In this document: piece after piece, positions 20,458 through 32,801 of the stretch
Numbering within the stretch: position 1 is the stretch's first letter
Layout: the number at the start of each line of letters is the position of its first letter
Source: Blastocystis sp. Blastoise
Lineage: Eukaryota; Sar; Bigyra; Opalinata; Blastocystidae
DNA length: 64,000 nucleotides
Reading direction: 5' to 3'
Assembly (NCBI GenBank): GCA_039096225.1
Contig: JBBPEB010000021.1
Location: forward strand, 930,001-994,000
The notes under the pieces: generated by a model
What the model was told of the DNA's origin: nothing
Databases searched by the model: none
What the model saw: only the letters and a program-made list of their open reading frames with translations
Position numbers and translations under genes: made by a program

Positions 20458-21935
20458 ATGCTTCTTGTGTTCGTCTTATCTTTCCTAGTTGCTGTTGTAG
20501 TCATTATAAAGACTGTTATTTCATCAGGTTCATTGGTATTTATTTTTTCTTTTGAAAATTAGTTATTTCTATATAGAAAGGTGCTCATGACGATGATGCA
20601 GAAGAAGAGGATTTGAACGATGATGATGATCAGTGTATTTATTATTGTCAATTCTGATTTTTTTACTTTTTATTTTTATTTAGTTAATGAAGAACAAATA
20701 AAAGATTTATTAAAGTATATATTTTTATAAGTATATATAATAAATGTATTCAATATCTAGGGAAAATCAATCTGGAGATAGAGCAAAAGAATTAAAGAAA
20801 ATGTTAAAGAAAGCAATGAAACGAAAAGAGAAATCTGAACGAAAAGCTGTAATTATATATTGTGTTTCTGATTATATTTTATATTTATTTTTATTGATTG
20901 ATAAATAATATATATAGGCTATAGATGCAGAGATAGAGAATCGTAAGAGAAAACAAGAGTATCAGGAAGAGATTGATCGAAGAAAAGAAGAAGAGAGACT
21001 AGAGAAGATTCGAGAAGAAGTATATATATGTGTTTATTATGTTTATATATTTATTATGTTTATATATTTATTATATTTATTAGTATTATGTTTATTATAT
21101 TTATTATGTTTATATATTTATTATGTTTATATATTTATTATATTTATTATGTTTATTATGTTTATTATTATTATATTTATTATATTTATTATATTTATTA
21201 TGTTTATTATGTTTATTATGTTTATTATTATTATATTTATTGTGAATAGACTATATATTGATTATAATTAATATAATTATAGTTTTCATAATGAATACTA
21301 CTATTTTGAATACAATATATATTAATAAACTTTATTCTATATATATATATAAAGGAGGCTAAGTTGCAGACAGCTGAAGAGCGTAAGAGATATGAAGATG
21401 AATATATATATAAGAAATGGAAGAAAAGTATTGTTTTATTAGAATCAGGAACAGTCGGAGTATCTTTAAAAGAAGATGAAGTAATCAATAATATATATCA
21501 ATACTTGATAGAGAAGAAAACTATTTATATATCGGAATTACAGAAAACATATAGACAAACAAAAGATGTATATATTATATATTATATATTATATATTAAA
21601 TATTTATTTATTATTTGTTTAGGAAATTATTACTCTATTGAAAAAAATAAGAGATAAATACAAATTATGTGTATATATAATATATATATATATTTCTTAT
21701 TAAATACTATATATATATGTAGATTCTTATTGATTCTCAGAATTGCGTTCATTATATTACTAATGAAGAAAAAGAACAAGTATATATATACTTATTATTC
21801 GTATTATATATATTATGTATAAATATATATATTATTCATGTATAGATTATAAAGAAGATACGTGAAGAAGGTATAATGTCTATATATGCACTTAATGATT
21901 CTATTACTACGCTTCTATCTCCTCTTCATCTTTAA
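20458..21935 (+). CDS. DDRGK1: DDRGK domain-containing protein 1 (UFMylation factor)
   Basis: Exons join to a protein starting MLLVFVLSFLVAVVVVIIKT, a single N-terminal membrane anchor. It then has an acidic stretch (DDDAEEEDLNDDDD), a long charged coiled-coil (KRKEKSERKA, ENRKRKQEYQEEIDRRKEE), and a C-terminal winged-helix/PCI-like region with KWKKSIVLLESGTVGVSL, YQYLIEKKTIYISELQ and a terminus LNDSITTLLSPLHL. This order is that of DDRGK1/UFBP1, an ER-membrane adaptor of the UFM1 ligase in ER-phagy and ribosome quality control. The UFM1 system is absent from yeast-like fungi, which restricts the likely lineage. The intron at 21020-21355 is built of TTTATTATG-like repeats. Confidence 0.9.
21020..21248 (+). 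repeat. TTTATTATG/TTTATTATA array in a DDRGK1 intron
   Basis: An imperfect 9-bp-based repeat (TTTATTATG, TTTATTATA, TTTATATA) fills most of the intron after the exon ending EKIREE. Confidence 0.85.
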
Positions 21936-22261
21936 ATATATATATATATTTTATTTATTTGTATATAAACATTATATTTTAATATATATGAACAATAGTC
22001 TTTTGTTAATACTTTTTTGTATATATAATTAAAACAGTTGTAATTATCATGAAGATCTATATATAAACACATATGAACAAAATATAAATGAATTAGTATA
22101 TAGATTAAGTGGTATAATTTTTGTGAAAATTTCATATATATATTATATCACTGTATTCTATAAACTTATTTTATAAATTAACAAAATTTTTTATGTATTT
22201 ACTAAATAATAGGGATAAAAGAATGAAAAAAAAAACAAAACTATAAAAACATAGAATTCTA
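21936..22261. other. Convergent intergenic region
   Basis: 3' flanks of DDRGK1 (+) and the unknown gene (-). AT-rich with no feature. Confidence 0.45.
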
Positions 22262-24300
22262 TTAGAACAAATTCATTTCTTTGATAATAATTAGTATTCG
22301 ATCAACATAAAATAATGATGTCTTATAATCTATATTATATTTATAATATATAATAATATATAATAATATATAATATATATAATATATATATATATATATA
22401 CATGATGAGGAGATATTTGTTTTAATCTCTTCGAGTAGTGATATCAAAGTAGGTATTGACGCTATAAATAATATATATATATATATAATAAATAAAAATA
22501 ATAATAATAATTATTATAAAAAAATAAAAATAAAAATAATATATTATATATATATACGTTTATAAAGATCTTGTGAAATAATACTGATTTTCTTGATAAG
22601 TCGATAAAACAAACAAAATGTGATATACAGTAACGAAGCTACCTGTATATGTATATATAATAAAATTATTTTTCTTTTATATAAAATAGAAACGAAGTAT
22701 TCCTAAATATATATACTTGTTTATTATAAGTATCATCTATGATTTGATCAACTTCTTGGAAATATACATTTTCCCCGTAAATATTCATACAATTTCTGAG
22801 TATTTCTGTTAAATAATTAAATGTAGTCATGTTCTAGAAGAAGAAGAAGAAGAGTAATAGGAATAGATGATATATATATGTAATAATAAGGATAATAATA
22901 ATATGAGAAACATAATAAATCAAAAAATGTAATAATATAATAAATATATAAATCAATACTTTAATAAAAACACAATAAATATGGTAAATAAAATAATAAA
23001 CATATTAATAAATATAATAATAAACAGAATAATAAATATAATAATAATATATATAATATATACAAAGAATCGCTTGGAGAATTCAAGTCTTACTTTTCGG
23101 TCTAATGTTGAGTTTGTGAGAAAATAGTTATATATATGGTTACATATTGAGAGAGAAGATATATATATAGAAACAGTAGAAGGTGACACTGGGTGATATT
23201 TACTTCGAATAGAATTCGTTATGGTAATATAATTATTGATTATATAGATCTATATAATGATGTATGAATAATTTGTGAAGCTATGTATATGTAAATATGA
23301 ATAGAATTATTATTATTATTCACATTATTTTTATAAAAGTATATATATACTGAATCTAAAAAATGAAATATATTTAATTCGATTAATCTAGAAATAAGCC
23401 TAAGTAGTTGATGACAAAGATAATAATCCTGGGGATTTCGTGTTATTTGTTTGGCGGGGAGAAAGAGCGGGAATAAATCCATTAGTTTCTTATATATAGG
23501 AGCATAATATAATAAATAGGAATCATTTTCAATCGAAGGAGGGGTAGATGTGAGTAGTGAGGGATTAAGGAATAGTATTTCATTGATAAGAAAACATAAT
23601 TGCTATTTAATGAAAACATATGCAAAACATTACAAATATAGTTATATATATATAAATATAATTAAGAATCTATAATAAATGATTATTGATAATAAGGATA
23701 TGAGTATTGAGTATAGATAATGTTATATATATGTATATTTTCTCTGAGTCAGAATTTAAATACATCATACAGATCTCCATATATTTCGATAGAATATCAA
23801 TGTCCGTCATGGGGGATGTCACGTGACTATCTATAGTAGAGCCAATAGAACGTTTCAAACTGTCGGGTTCCTCAATAATCATCGAATTACTGTCTTTAGA
23901 AGTAACACTTGAGTTTTCATGTATAGATTCGACTCTATCCCCGTGGGAAAATGACTTTTTTGATGAGATGGAGGATGTAGGTGAAGAAGGTTCCTGTTCT
24001 TGAATTATATGTATATCATTCTTTGAAATATCTATATCTATATCTGTATCTATATCATTCTGCTTTATATGGATTGAAGTAGCAGTATTATTATTATAGT
24101 TATTATTAACATTATTATTATTATTATCCGTTGGTGATATACCCTTATTATTAGTATATAAAGAAGAAGAAGCAGATATAGAGAGAGACTTATAATACGT
24201 CTAGAGATGAAAGGAAATAGAAATTATATATATATAAGTTAATATTTTTAAAATAAAAGGAAATACTTTTAAATTCTTAATTTGAGAACTTTTCCAGTGA

Positions 24301-24368
<68 letters not shown>

Positions 24369-25294
24369 CATATAAGATTATAAATATATTTATATAAACA
24401 TAATATATATATATACTTTCGACATGAGAATATGATATAGAATCTATATATATATATATATATACTTGGTTGAGTATCTTTTAAAGTATTATTAAGATTT
24501 GAATATAAAAAGGAAGTTAATTGTGGACAATGTGATGTTAATACTGATAGTAAATATATATATATAATCTATATATATATTAATGATATAATCATTGTAT
24601 ATTTATTATATAATATATATATATATGATTAATACATACCCCCTCATTAAAAATATATTTATAAATATATGTAAATAAAGTAATATAATCTTCTTTTTGC
24701 AATGATATATTCACCATAATATTCTCTATCTATAAAAATAGTATTTATATAAAAAACAAATAATATATATATAATTACTTGAATGAATGTATTGAGATCA
24801 TATATATATTGTCTTTTCTTATGAGATAAACTCTATATATAACATTTACTATAAAGAAAAAGAACATATAAAAAATACAGTGGACTTTTGATCGTTTTTA
24901 GAAATAACTATACAGTGAGAATAGTTTACGTAACATATATACTTTTTAAAAGGTAATTCATGAATTGAGATATAAATTTATACGAAAGATCTTCTTGGTT
25001 TTCTATAAAAGGGGAATGAAAGAAAATTTTTATTATTATTTGATGTTTTCAAGGTAAATACCATCCTTTTCTCTTATAAGATGCTTTTTAATACTATCTT
25101 CAAAGCCTTCTTCTATCGATAAATCATTCTATGAATGATAGAGTTATAAATATGCCAACGATAATATATTTATCTTGATATACATGTTTTGCTGAACTGT
25201 TTTCAGTATTTGCAACGAGCAACGACATTTCCAAATCTTCGATTCTTTGTTTGAGGTCTTCATTCTCCAGTTTCAACTCATTAATAGATGACAT
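22262..25294 (-). CDS. Unrecognised multi-exon protein with N-terminal coiled coil
   Basis: About a dozen or more small exons on the minus strand, ATG at 25294 (MSSINELKLENEDLKQRIE). The first exon is a leucine/glutamate heptad coiled coil. Later exons are mostly alpha-helical (ENIMVNISLQKEDYITLFTY, AKQITRNPQDYYLCHQLLRL, FNYLTEILRNCMNIYGENV). A long disordered exon (about 23670-24200) is rich in S, T, D and N with ten Asp/Ile alternations (DIDTDIDIDIDIS). The final exon ends ILIIIKEMNLF before TAA at 22262. I recognise no family. Exon phases agree where checked; several small exon joins in the middle are less certain. Confidence 0.65.
24302..24364. repeat. (TA)n microsatellite in an intron
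   Basis: About 30 uninterrupted TA dinucleotides, the longest TA run noted in the window, inside an intron of the unrecognised coiled-coil gene. Confidence 0.95.
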
Positions 25295-25795
25295 AGATGT
25301 TGAAAACCTTATATGAACACAAGATAGATAATAAAACAAATTCTTGAGCGAAAAGGAATTTTTTAAAAAGAATCTGAAATTATTTTAGTCCATAGCTGAA
25401 ATTAATGATGAAACACATTTATTTGTCTTTGAAATGATGATACAAATGAATATTTATATTTTAAGACATGTATTACTTTGTGTAAAGCATAGTAGTCGAT
25501 GGTGGTAATAATTGATCTAACAGTTTTTGCATATAAAGAAATAATCAGAAAGAATGTTCAAGAGTTATTACTTTTATATATATATATAAATATTTATATA
25601 ATAAATGGTTATTTAAATAGAATAAATATGTATTTGAAAGGAATATAAACAATATTTTGTAAAAAAGAAACGAAATCTAACAGAGAAGAAAAAGCAAAAG
25701 AGAAAAAATAATTATATAATCAAAGAATATTGTAATATAATAAATGAGATAGAATCTACAATAATGAATATTAAATATTTAATGAAAATATAGAT
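25295..25795. other. Intergenic region
   Basis: About 500 AT-rich bases between two minus-strand genes. An open frame extends upstream of 25294 to 25339 but lacks a better start. No other feature was seen. Confidence 0.4.
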
Positions 25796-25974
25796 TTACT
25801 GTGTTGATTCTATAGCTGTTTTAATAAGAATTCGATTTTCAACATCTTTATTATATACCGTTAAAAAATCTTGATTATAATACATATATTCCTTCTTTGT
25901 AAATATCCATATTAATAAATCAAATATACCATATATTAATTGTAAATATACATATACATGATATACAGAATTCC

Positions 25975-26032
<58 letters not shown>

Positions 26033-26998
26033 TTTCATATAATAATATTTCATATAATAATAAATATATTGCTTATAATAATAATATAAATGATACATTT
26101 CAGCCGAATCAATATTGGGTAGAGCAATGAAGAATCCTAATAATCCTGAGAATATATATAAAATAGGAGGAATTCCAAATATATATCTTCGAATAATAAT
26201 GTTTTGTATGGGTATAATATGCTCAAAGAAAAGAACAATACACACACTATATATATATATAATATATATATATAATGCAGAGATATAAAGAGAATAGTAG
26301 TAGACTAATTACATATAGAAACAATACTAAATATTACGAATAAATTAAAAAGAATTATAATTATTATAATCGATGAATAAAGCAACAACAACAAAATAAT
26401 ATGAATAATAAGTATAAAATAAGCAAAATGGTTATTATGAATATATATATATACGATAAAGAAGGGAAGATTGTGAAGACCATATAAGAGAATAGAGTAC
26501 TATTAGCAGTTTTATAGCAGAAGAAGGAAACAAGAATAATAGTAACCAAAAAGAAATATACAGAAAGCGCAAAACGAAGATATTTCTTATCATTTTGTTT
26601 TATACAAGATAACCGTAAATATCCGAAGATTTGGTCCGATTCGTCATCTCGAAGCATTTCATAAGGATGTTTATTAAAGTAATATAGAAAACAACTTGTG
26701 ACAATAATATTTATAGACGATAAAATGATGGCACAAATGCATAGATATTGATGCATAGATAGCCAGATTGCATTATACACTAATCCGAGGGCATTCCATA
26801 CAATATAAGTATAGGATATAATAGAAGCGACTGTTGAATGTATTTTTTCAAAAAATTGAGAATCTGACATCCAGTAAAACATATATGCAATAATTGAACA
26901 CATAATTGGGTTGATCAGGTACCACCATTCAGTTACGTGATAAACTTCTTTGAAGAATTCAAACCATGCTATTATAATACAGAAAGCTGCTGAAATGC
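25796..26998 (-). CDS. Multi-pass membrane protein, family not recognised (5' end unresolved)
   Basis: Three exons are resolved: about 26998-26455, 26246-26097 and 25973-25796, with introns 26247-26454 and 25974-26096 in matching phase. The protein has about seven to eight hydrophobic helices, for example GISAAFCIIIAWFEFF, CICAIILSSINIIVTSCFLY, YLRFALSVYFFLVTIILVSF and IFGIPPILYIFSGLLGFFIA, with a short cytoplasmic loop FNKHPYEMLRDDESDQIF. Topology is compatible with a seven-helix receptor, but no GPCR signature is clear. The frame is open upstream to about 27045 with no ATG, so either translation starts at the internal Met at 26903 or a 5' exon is joined at the AG near 26999. Confidence 0.65.
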
Positions 26999-27045
26999 CT
27001 AGATTAGCGTGACGAATTAAGAAAAGTATCGAAGAACAACATAAT

Positions 27046-28440
27046 TGACAAGAATAACATTAAATAAAGGATATATAGTAATAGATCTTGAATTTCTCTA
27101 TCCCTTTATAAGGATGTTCACGAATATTTTTTTTTTCGATTTCCATGAACGAGAATCATATAAAATAAAATTTAAAAGAAAAAATCTGTTTCTTTTTGAT
27201 TTTCACACTGAACTTTTTATCATAATCACGAAACTATTCCATTTTCTTTTTAAATACTCTTTGCTATTTCTACATGAATATTCACTATGGACATTTTGTG
27301 TTTTTTTGACCCTATTTCCCGTAAGAGAAACAACAAAATGACTGGGATTTTTTAATCAAAAATACGTTGGCCTAAACTCGAGAAAAGAGTGTCCGCCAAC
27401 TTGTCAAGTTTCTCTCTTTTTGACGAGAAAAACTTAAAAATAACTCTACAAAATATATTGTTTATTTATATAATCATAGACATTCTAAATATTGACTATT
27501 TTACAGTGTTTTATGATTTAAAATGACTGTTTAAAACCAAAAAGACTTTAATTTTTTCTCTGAAGTCTATAATTCAGGAATGGATTACATGAGTGACAAA
27601 TTTTTTAAAGTTGTGTGTTCTCTGAGTGATGTATTATCATTTCAATCATTCTCGTCAAGTCCTTTTACAATAAAAACCATTATACAGCCTAAACCAAAAC
27701 ACACCTAAAAATTTCTTCTTTTTTATTTCCCAAGGAAAAAACAATAAAATGACTTGACTTTTTTATTCATCATTTTTTAGCCTAAAGACGACAACATTTC
27801 TTTCAGCCAACTACCCTAGAAAGTCAAAACAATTAAAAATTCAAAAAAGAAAAGTAAAACGGAAGCTCTTGTTTTTGTTTATTGATTATCGTCATTAAAC
27901 CTGTTTTTAAAAATATGACTTTAGAATATCATTCAGGACTTGATTTATAGTTCAGGGTATCGTTTTAAGGTTTAAAATAGCTTTTTTTTGAGAGAATTCA
28001 TAATTATGTCCTAAACCAAGAGGAGTTGTGTGTTTTTATCATCTCTGTTGTTAGATATGTGTATACACAACATACTCAGCTTCACATAATTGTTTTTCTT
28101 GCTAGTCAAGATTTTCACTCATTTTTAAATATTTGATTTTTAGTCTCAAAAGTGGTATAGAGTCTCTATACATGCCTGTAAGAATCGTTTTTAATACTAA
28201 AAAGTCAAAAATATTAAAGAAAAGTGACAGTGAAAAAAGGAGGGAAAAAATACTTTTTTTGAGTTTCTTGATATTCCCGCAAAAATGATTTTTCTTTTAA
28301 GACCTGAATACACCCATACGCTATTGAGCCTATTAACTTAGAAAATATTTTCATTTGTTACTTATTTTCTTTATTTTTATTTTATTTTTATTAGCTGTTA
28401 TTTTAAAAAATAGAAGTTGATTTTAACTTCAGATTATTCT
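27046..28440. other. Non-coding region with degenerate long repeats
   Basis: There is no convincing gene. Two diverged segments about 410 bp apart share the same order of landmarks: ATTTCCC, AACAA-AAAATGACT, T6A-TCA, GCCTAAA, GCCAACT, TTGTTTAT, TTCAGGA. They start near 27315 and 27726. This looks like an old tandem duplication or a decayed element. Confidence 0.45.
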
Positions 28441-30910
28441 CTTGTATGTATATTACTATTTTTTATTCTTTATCAATATTAACATTCTCCCATTCTCTAG
28501 CATGTATAGGTTCCTGCTCGTCCATGGTTATAAGAGTCCTCTTCAGTCCATGTCAACAACGTCTATGATGTCAAACTACTTTCAAAGTATATATGTATTT
28601 ATTTATTTTTATAATTATCTCTAATTTTTTTCTTTGTTATATTTTTAAGTATTATATAATAGAGTACTTATCGTATATTCATTCTATCTATTATTAGCTT
28701 TCTTTTTGTTTTTTCTTAAATTAGAATCTAATTCATTTTATTATTTATTTTCATTATTTTTATATTTTTATTTATTATTATTTATTTATTTAGGTTGTTT
28801 TCTACTGTTTCTGTTGGTTATCTTTCCCTATGACTCAACATCACCAAATTCATTTTTTTCTATTAGGTATGTTTATTTATTTATTTATTTATTTATTTAT
28901 TATCTAGTTCTTCTTTATTTCTTCTTCTTACACAAAATGATTCCTTCTTCTCTCTTCTTCATTTTCTTCCTTCTACACTTTTATCTCCTTATTTCTTCAT
29001 CTTCTTTCTTTATTACTTCTTCCTATGCCTTGTCTCCAGCCTATATCCTTGTCTCTCCCTTTGATTCATTATCTTCCTCAGATCTTCATTTTTCTTTTAT
29101 TTTTTCTTCTATCTAAATTCCTTTATTTTTCTTTTTTTTAATTATACCTCTCTCTTATCTTCGCTTCCCTTTTATATCACTCTTTCATTACTCTTTCTTA
29201 ATCACTATTCTATTTACATTGTATTTCGTTATGTCTTTTTCTTTTATCCTGTTATCCTCTTCTCCTTATTCTATACTTCTTTTTCCTCGACATGTATTAG
29301 TGTATACCCTCCTTTTCTTCCTCTTCCTCTTCTTCTTCTTCTTCTTCTCCATATAATTCTTTGCTTTTTTCAGATCTTCATCTTCTTATTTATATTTATA
29401 TCACTATTTATTATATATATAGTTCTCTTCTATTATTTGCCTTCCTCCTCTTCCTTCTTTCTATTCTTCTCATACTTCTTCTCTCCTCCTTCTGATTCCC
29501 TTTTTTTTACTGCCCTATTTTCCTTCTTTATCTTCCTTCTCTCCTCTTTCTGTATAATTCTATCTCAATCTTCCTTCTCTCCCTCTCTATTCTCGTATCC
29601 ATCTTTATCCTTATTCTTTTTCCATTTATTTCTCTCTGTCCCTGTCTATTTTATCTTATATGTCTCTTTCTACCTTCTTGTTTCCTTTTATATTTCCTTC
29701 TATGTCTCCTTTTCCACTTTATATCTACTTTTTTTTCTCTCTCTCCTTCTCTCTATTATTATATATTCTTATGTTCTAGTTATCTATTTTCTATTTTTAT
29801 TTCTATCCTTTCATTCTCTATATTGTTATATCTACTTCTATTTTGTCTCTTTTCTTCTATCTTAATCTTCTATTTAATCCTTTTATTTCTTTCTATATAT
29901 CTATATCTTCTTGTCTCTAACTTCTTTCTTAATCTCTTTTATATCCTTCTATTTCTCCTTCTATCTCTCCTTCTTTCTCCTTTTCTATTTTCTTCTAACC
30001 ATCTTTTTTCCTATTTTTCTCTTTCTATCCCTATTATCTCATTCTCTATCTTCTTCTATATTCTTCTTCTTTCATCTTCTCTCCTTCTTCCTTCATCTTT
30101 CAATTTCCTTCTCTATCTTCCTTTTATCTCAGCTACTCCTTCTGTCTCAATCTTCAGTCTTTCCTTTTCTTTCTCTTTCAACATCATTCTATCTCTCTGT
30201 ATTCCTATATTTCTCTTCATATTTCTCTATCCTTATCTATCTCATTCTACCTCATTTATGTGTCTCAATCTCATTCTCTATTTCCTTCTATTTTCTCTTA
30301 TCTACTTATATCTTCGTATATTTCCTTATATCTACGTATATCTACTTCTCTATCTTATTATATCTCCTTCTAACTTAATTTACTTCCTCTTCTTCTTTTT
30401 CTCCTTCTATCTCCTCTTCTATCTCCTCTTTATTCTCCATCATCTTCTATCTACTTCTCTATTTCCATCTACATCCTTCCATCTTACTACATCTCAATCC
30501 GTTTTCTCTCCTTCTATATCCTTTTATATCCTTTTATCTCTCTTTCTCTCTTATCCTATTTATTTTTCTTATTTCTATCCATTTCTATCTACTTTATCTT
30601 CTCTATCTCATTCTATTGTATCTATATCATTCTCTTATCTTTCTATCTCCTTCTATTTTTAATCTTTTCTATCTACTTCTCCTTCTCTATTTCCTTCTAT
30701 TCACTTCTATATACATCTCATTCTTCAAATCATTCTATATTCTTCCCTTCTTCCTTTTAACTCTTGCTATTTGTTTTTATTTTAATCTACTTCTCTCTTC
30801 CCTCAATCGACTTTTATCTACTTCTCCTTCTCTGTTTGATTCTATCTCCTCTCTATCCATATTTTCCTTTTTATTAATATTTATCTCCTTCTCTATATCT
30901 TTCGGTATTC

Positions 30911-30917
30911 TTCTATC

Positions 30918-30990
<73 letters not shown>

Positions 30991-31010
30991 ATATCTATCT
31001 ATTTATTTAT
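30911..31010. repeat. (ATCT)n microsatellite
   Basis: About 20 tandem ATCT units inside the pyrimidine-rich tract. A shorter run of the same unit lies at 31648-31675. Confidence 0.95.
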
Positions 31011-31917
31011 CTCAATCCCCTCTCCCCTTCTATATATTTTATTACCTTCTATGTCTCTACCCTATTTCCCGTTTTCTTTCTGTCTCTTTCTTCTCTCATA
31101 TACTATTGTTCTATCTTTTCTTTTTTTATTCTTCTTTTTTTCTTCTTTGTTTTTTCTATTATACTTCTTTATCTTGCTTTGTCTCTCCTTCTCTCTATGT
31201 CATTCAAATTATAATTCTCTCTATCATTCCCTATCGTTTTCTTTGTATGTATTTTTCTTTCTAATTTTTTTCTATATAAATTTATCTTTCTTGATATTCA
31301 CTTCCTGCTCCTTTTTTCTCCCTTCTTCGTCTCATCTTCTTTTCTTCGTCTTCCAATTCTATCTGTTTTCCTCCTCCTTCTCTATCCTTCTCAATTCCTC
31401 TCTACCTATCTTTATATTCTTTCTTTTTTATACACCTTCCCTACTCCTCTATTTCTCTTTTTATCTTTATTCTTGTATCTATTTTTATCTTATTCTCTAT
31501 TTCATTTGATTTCTTTTGTATATCTCTCATTCTATATAGAATTCTATCTCTTTCTATCTAATTTCTTCTTTATGTCTCTCTTTTCTTCTTTCTTTCTATT
31601 CATCTATTAGTGTATCTATCTATTTATATCTTTGTATTTTTTTTCTCTCTATCTATCTATCTATCTATCTATCTCTTTTATTTCTTTATATCTTTCTGTT
31701 TCTCTATATATGTTTCTTGTTTATTCTTCTTTTCTTTTCTTTCTCTTCTTCTTCATTTTCTTGTATATCTTCTTCCTATTCTTTATCTTACTTTTCTTTC
31801 TTTTTTTCACCTCCTTCCTTGTCTCTTCTTCACATTCATCCTCTTGTTCTCTTATTAATCTATTTATTCTTTCTTATCATTATTCTATTTATTCTTCATC
31901 TTCTTGTTGTCATTATT

Positions 31918-32450
31918 CATTTCCTTCTTCTTATTCTTCCTTATCTTCCTTATCTTCTTATTCTTCTTCCTATTCTTCTTCTTCTTCCTTATCTTCTTCC
32001 TATTCTTCTTTTCTTCTTCTTCCTTATCTTCTTCTTATTCTTCCTTATCTTCCTTATCTTCTTATTCTTCTTCCTATTCTTCTTCTTCTTCCTTATCTTC
32101 TTCCTATTCTTCTTTTCTTTTTCTTCTTCCTATTCTTCTTTTCTTCTTCTTCCTTATCTTCTTCTTCTTCTTCCTTATCTTCCTTATCTTCTTATTCTTC
32201 TTATTCTTCCTTATCTTCTTATTCTTCTTCCTATTCTTCTTCTTCTTCCTTATCTTCTTCCTATTCTTCTTTTCTTCTTCTTCCTTATCTTCCTTATCTT
32301 CTTCCTATTCTTCTTTTCTTCTTCTTATTCTTCCTTATCTTCTTCTTATTCTTCCTTATCTTCCTTATCTTCTTCCTTATCTTCTTCTTATTCTTCCTTA
32401 TCTTCCTTATCTTCTTCCTTATCTTCCTTATCTTCTTCTTATTCTTTATC
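31918..32450. repeat. TTCTTCC/TTATCTTCC higher-order array
   Basis: Nested repeats of TTCTTCCTTATC and TTCTTCTTCCTATTC blocks recur with a variable higher-order period of roughly 40-60 bp. G is absent over essentially the whole 530 bp. Confidence 0.9.
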
Positions 32451-32732
32451 CTCTAATCCTCTTCTCTTCTGCATTCCTTATTATTATAGATCTCTATATA
32501 TCTATCTTTGTCATTTATTATAAATTATTTTTCATTTTTTTTATTAATCTCAATAATTAAAGACCCTATCTCATTTACTTTATATTTCTTTCTCTTTTAT
32601 TCTTTTTTACTTCTTTTCCCTTCTTCTAGCATCCTTTTTCACTTATACATATATAAATATATCCTTACACATCATACTGACTCATTATTCCTACTATTTT
32701 ACTTTCATTTATGTATTTTTATTCTATATTAT

Positions 32733-32801
32733 CCTTAAGCTTATATTGGTAAGTATCTATCAGTTTATGATAGAAAACAGGTTCAATTCCTGTCTTAAGG
32801 T
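32733..32801 (+). tRNA. tRNA-like element, possible tRNA-Lys(UUU) or tRNA pseudogene
   Basis: A cloverleaf folds with perfect Watson-Crick acceptor (CCTTAAG/CTTAAGG), anticodon (CTATC/GATAG) and T (ACAGG/CCTGT) stems. The T loop is canonical TTCAATT and the 3-bp D stem encloses a GG-containing loop. GGTTCAATTCC matches the Pol III B-box consensus. Oddities: G rather than T at position 33 (loop AGTTTAT, read as anticodon UUU), a 3-nt variable loop and low GC content. These resemble an organellar tRNA or nuclear copy of one, or a decayed nuclear tRNA. Confidence 0.5.

Larger units (their letters stand above)
28700..32660. other. ~4 kb pyrimidine-rich, G-depleted tract
   Basis: On the plus strand this stretch is almost entirely T, C and some A, with G very rare. 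It is a degenerate sea of TCTATCTCCTTC-like words that turn into perfect short repeats in places. Overlapping open frames in all plus-strand phases exist only because stop codons need purines. They encode S, F, L, I and Y with no domains. No gene is called here. Confidence 0.85.

Noticed and set aside
27045..27341. Plus-strand 98-codon frame starting MTRITLNKGYIVIDLEFLYP
   Set aside because: F/K/L-rich and antisense to the upstream end of the membrane-protein gene; no supporting features, though not impossible.
28700..32660. Telomere or subtelomere
   Set aside because: No G-rich/C-rich telomeric heptamer-type repeat was seen; genes continue on both sides.
28706..32738. Long plus-strand open frames (up to ~300 codons) rich in S, F, L, I and Y
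   Set aside because: Stop codons are rare because the strand is purine-poor; frames overlap in all phases and have no domain or intron-exon structure.
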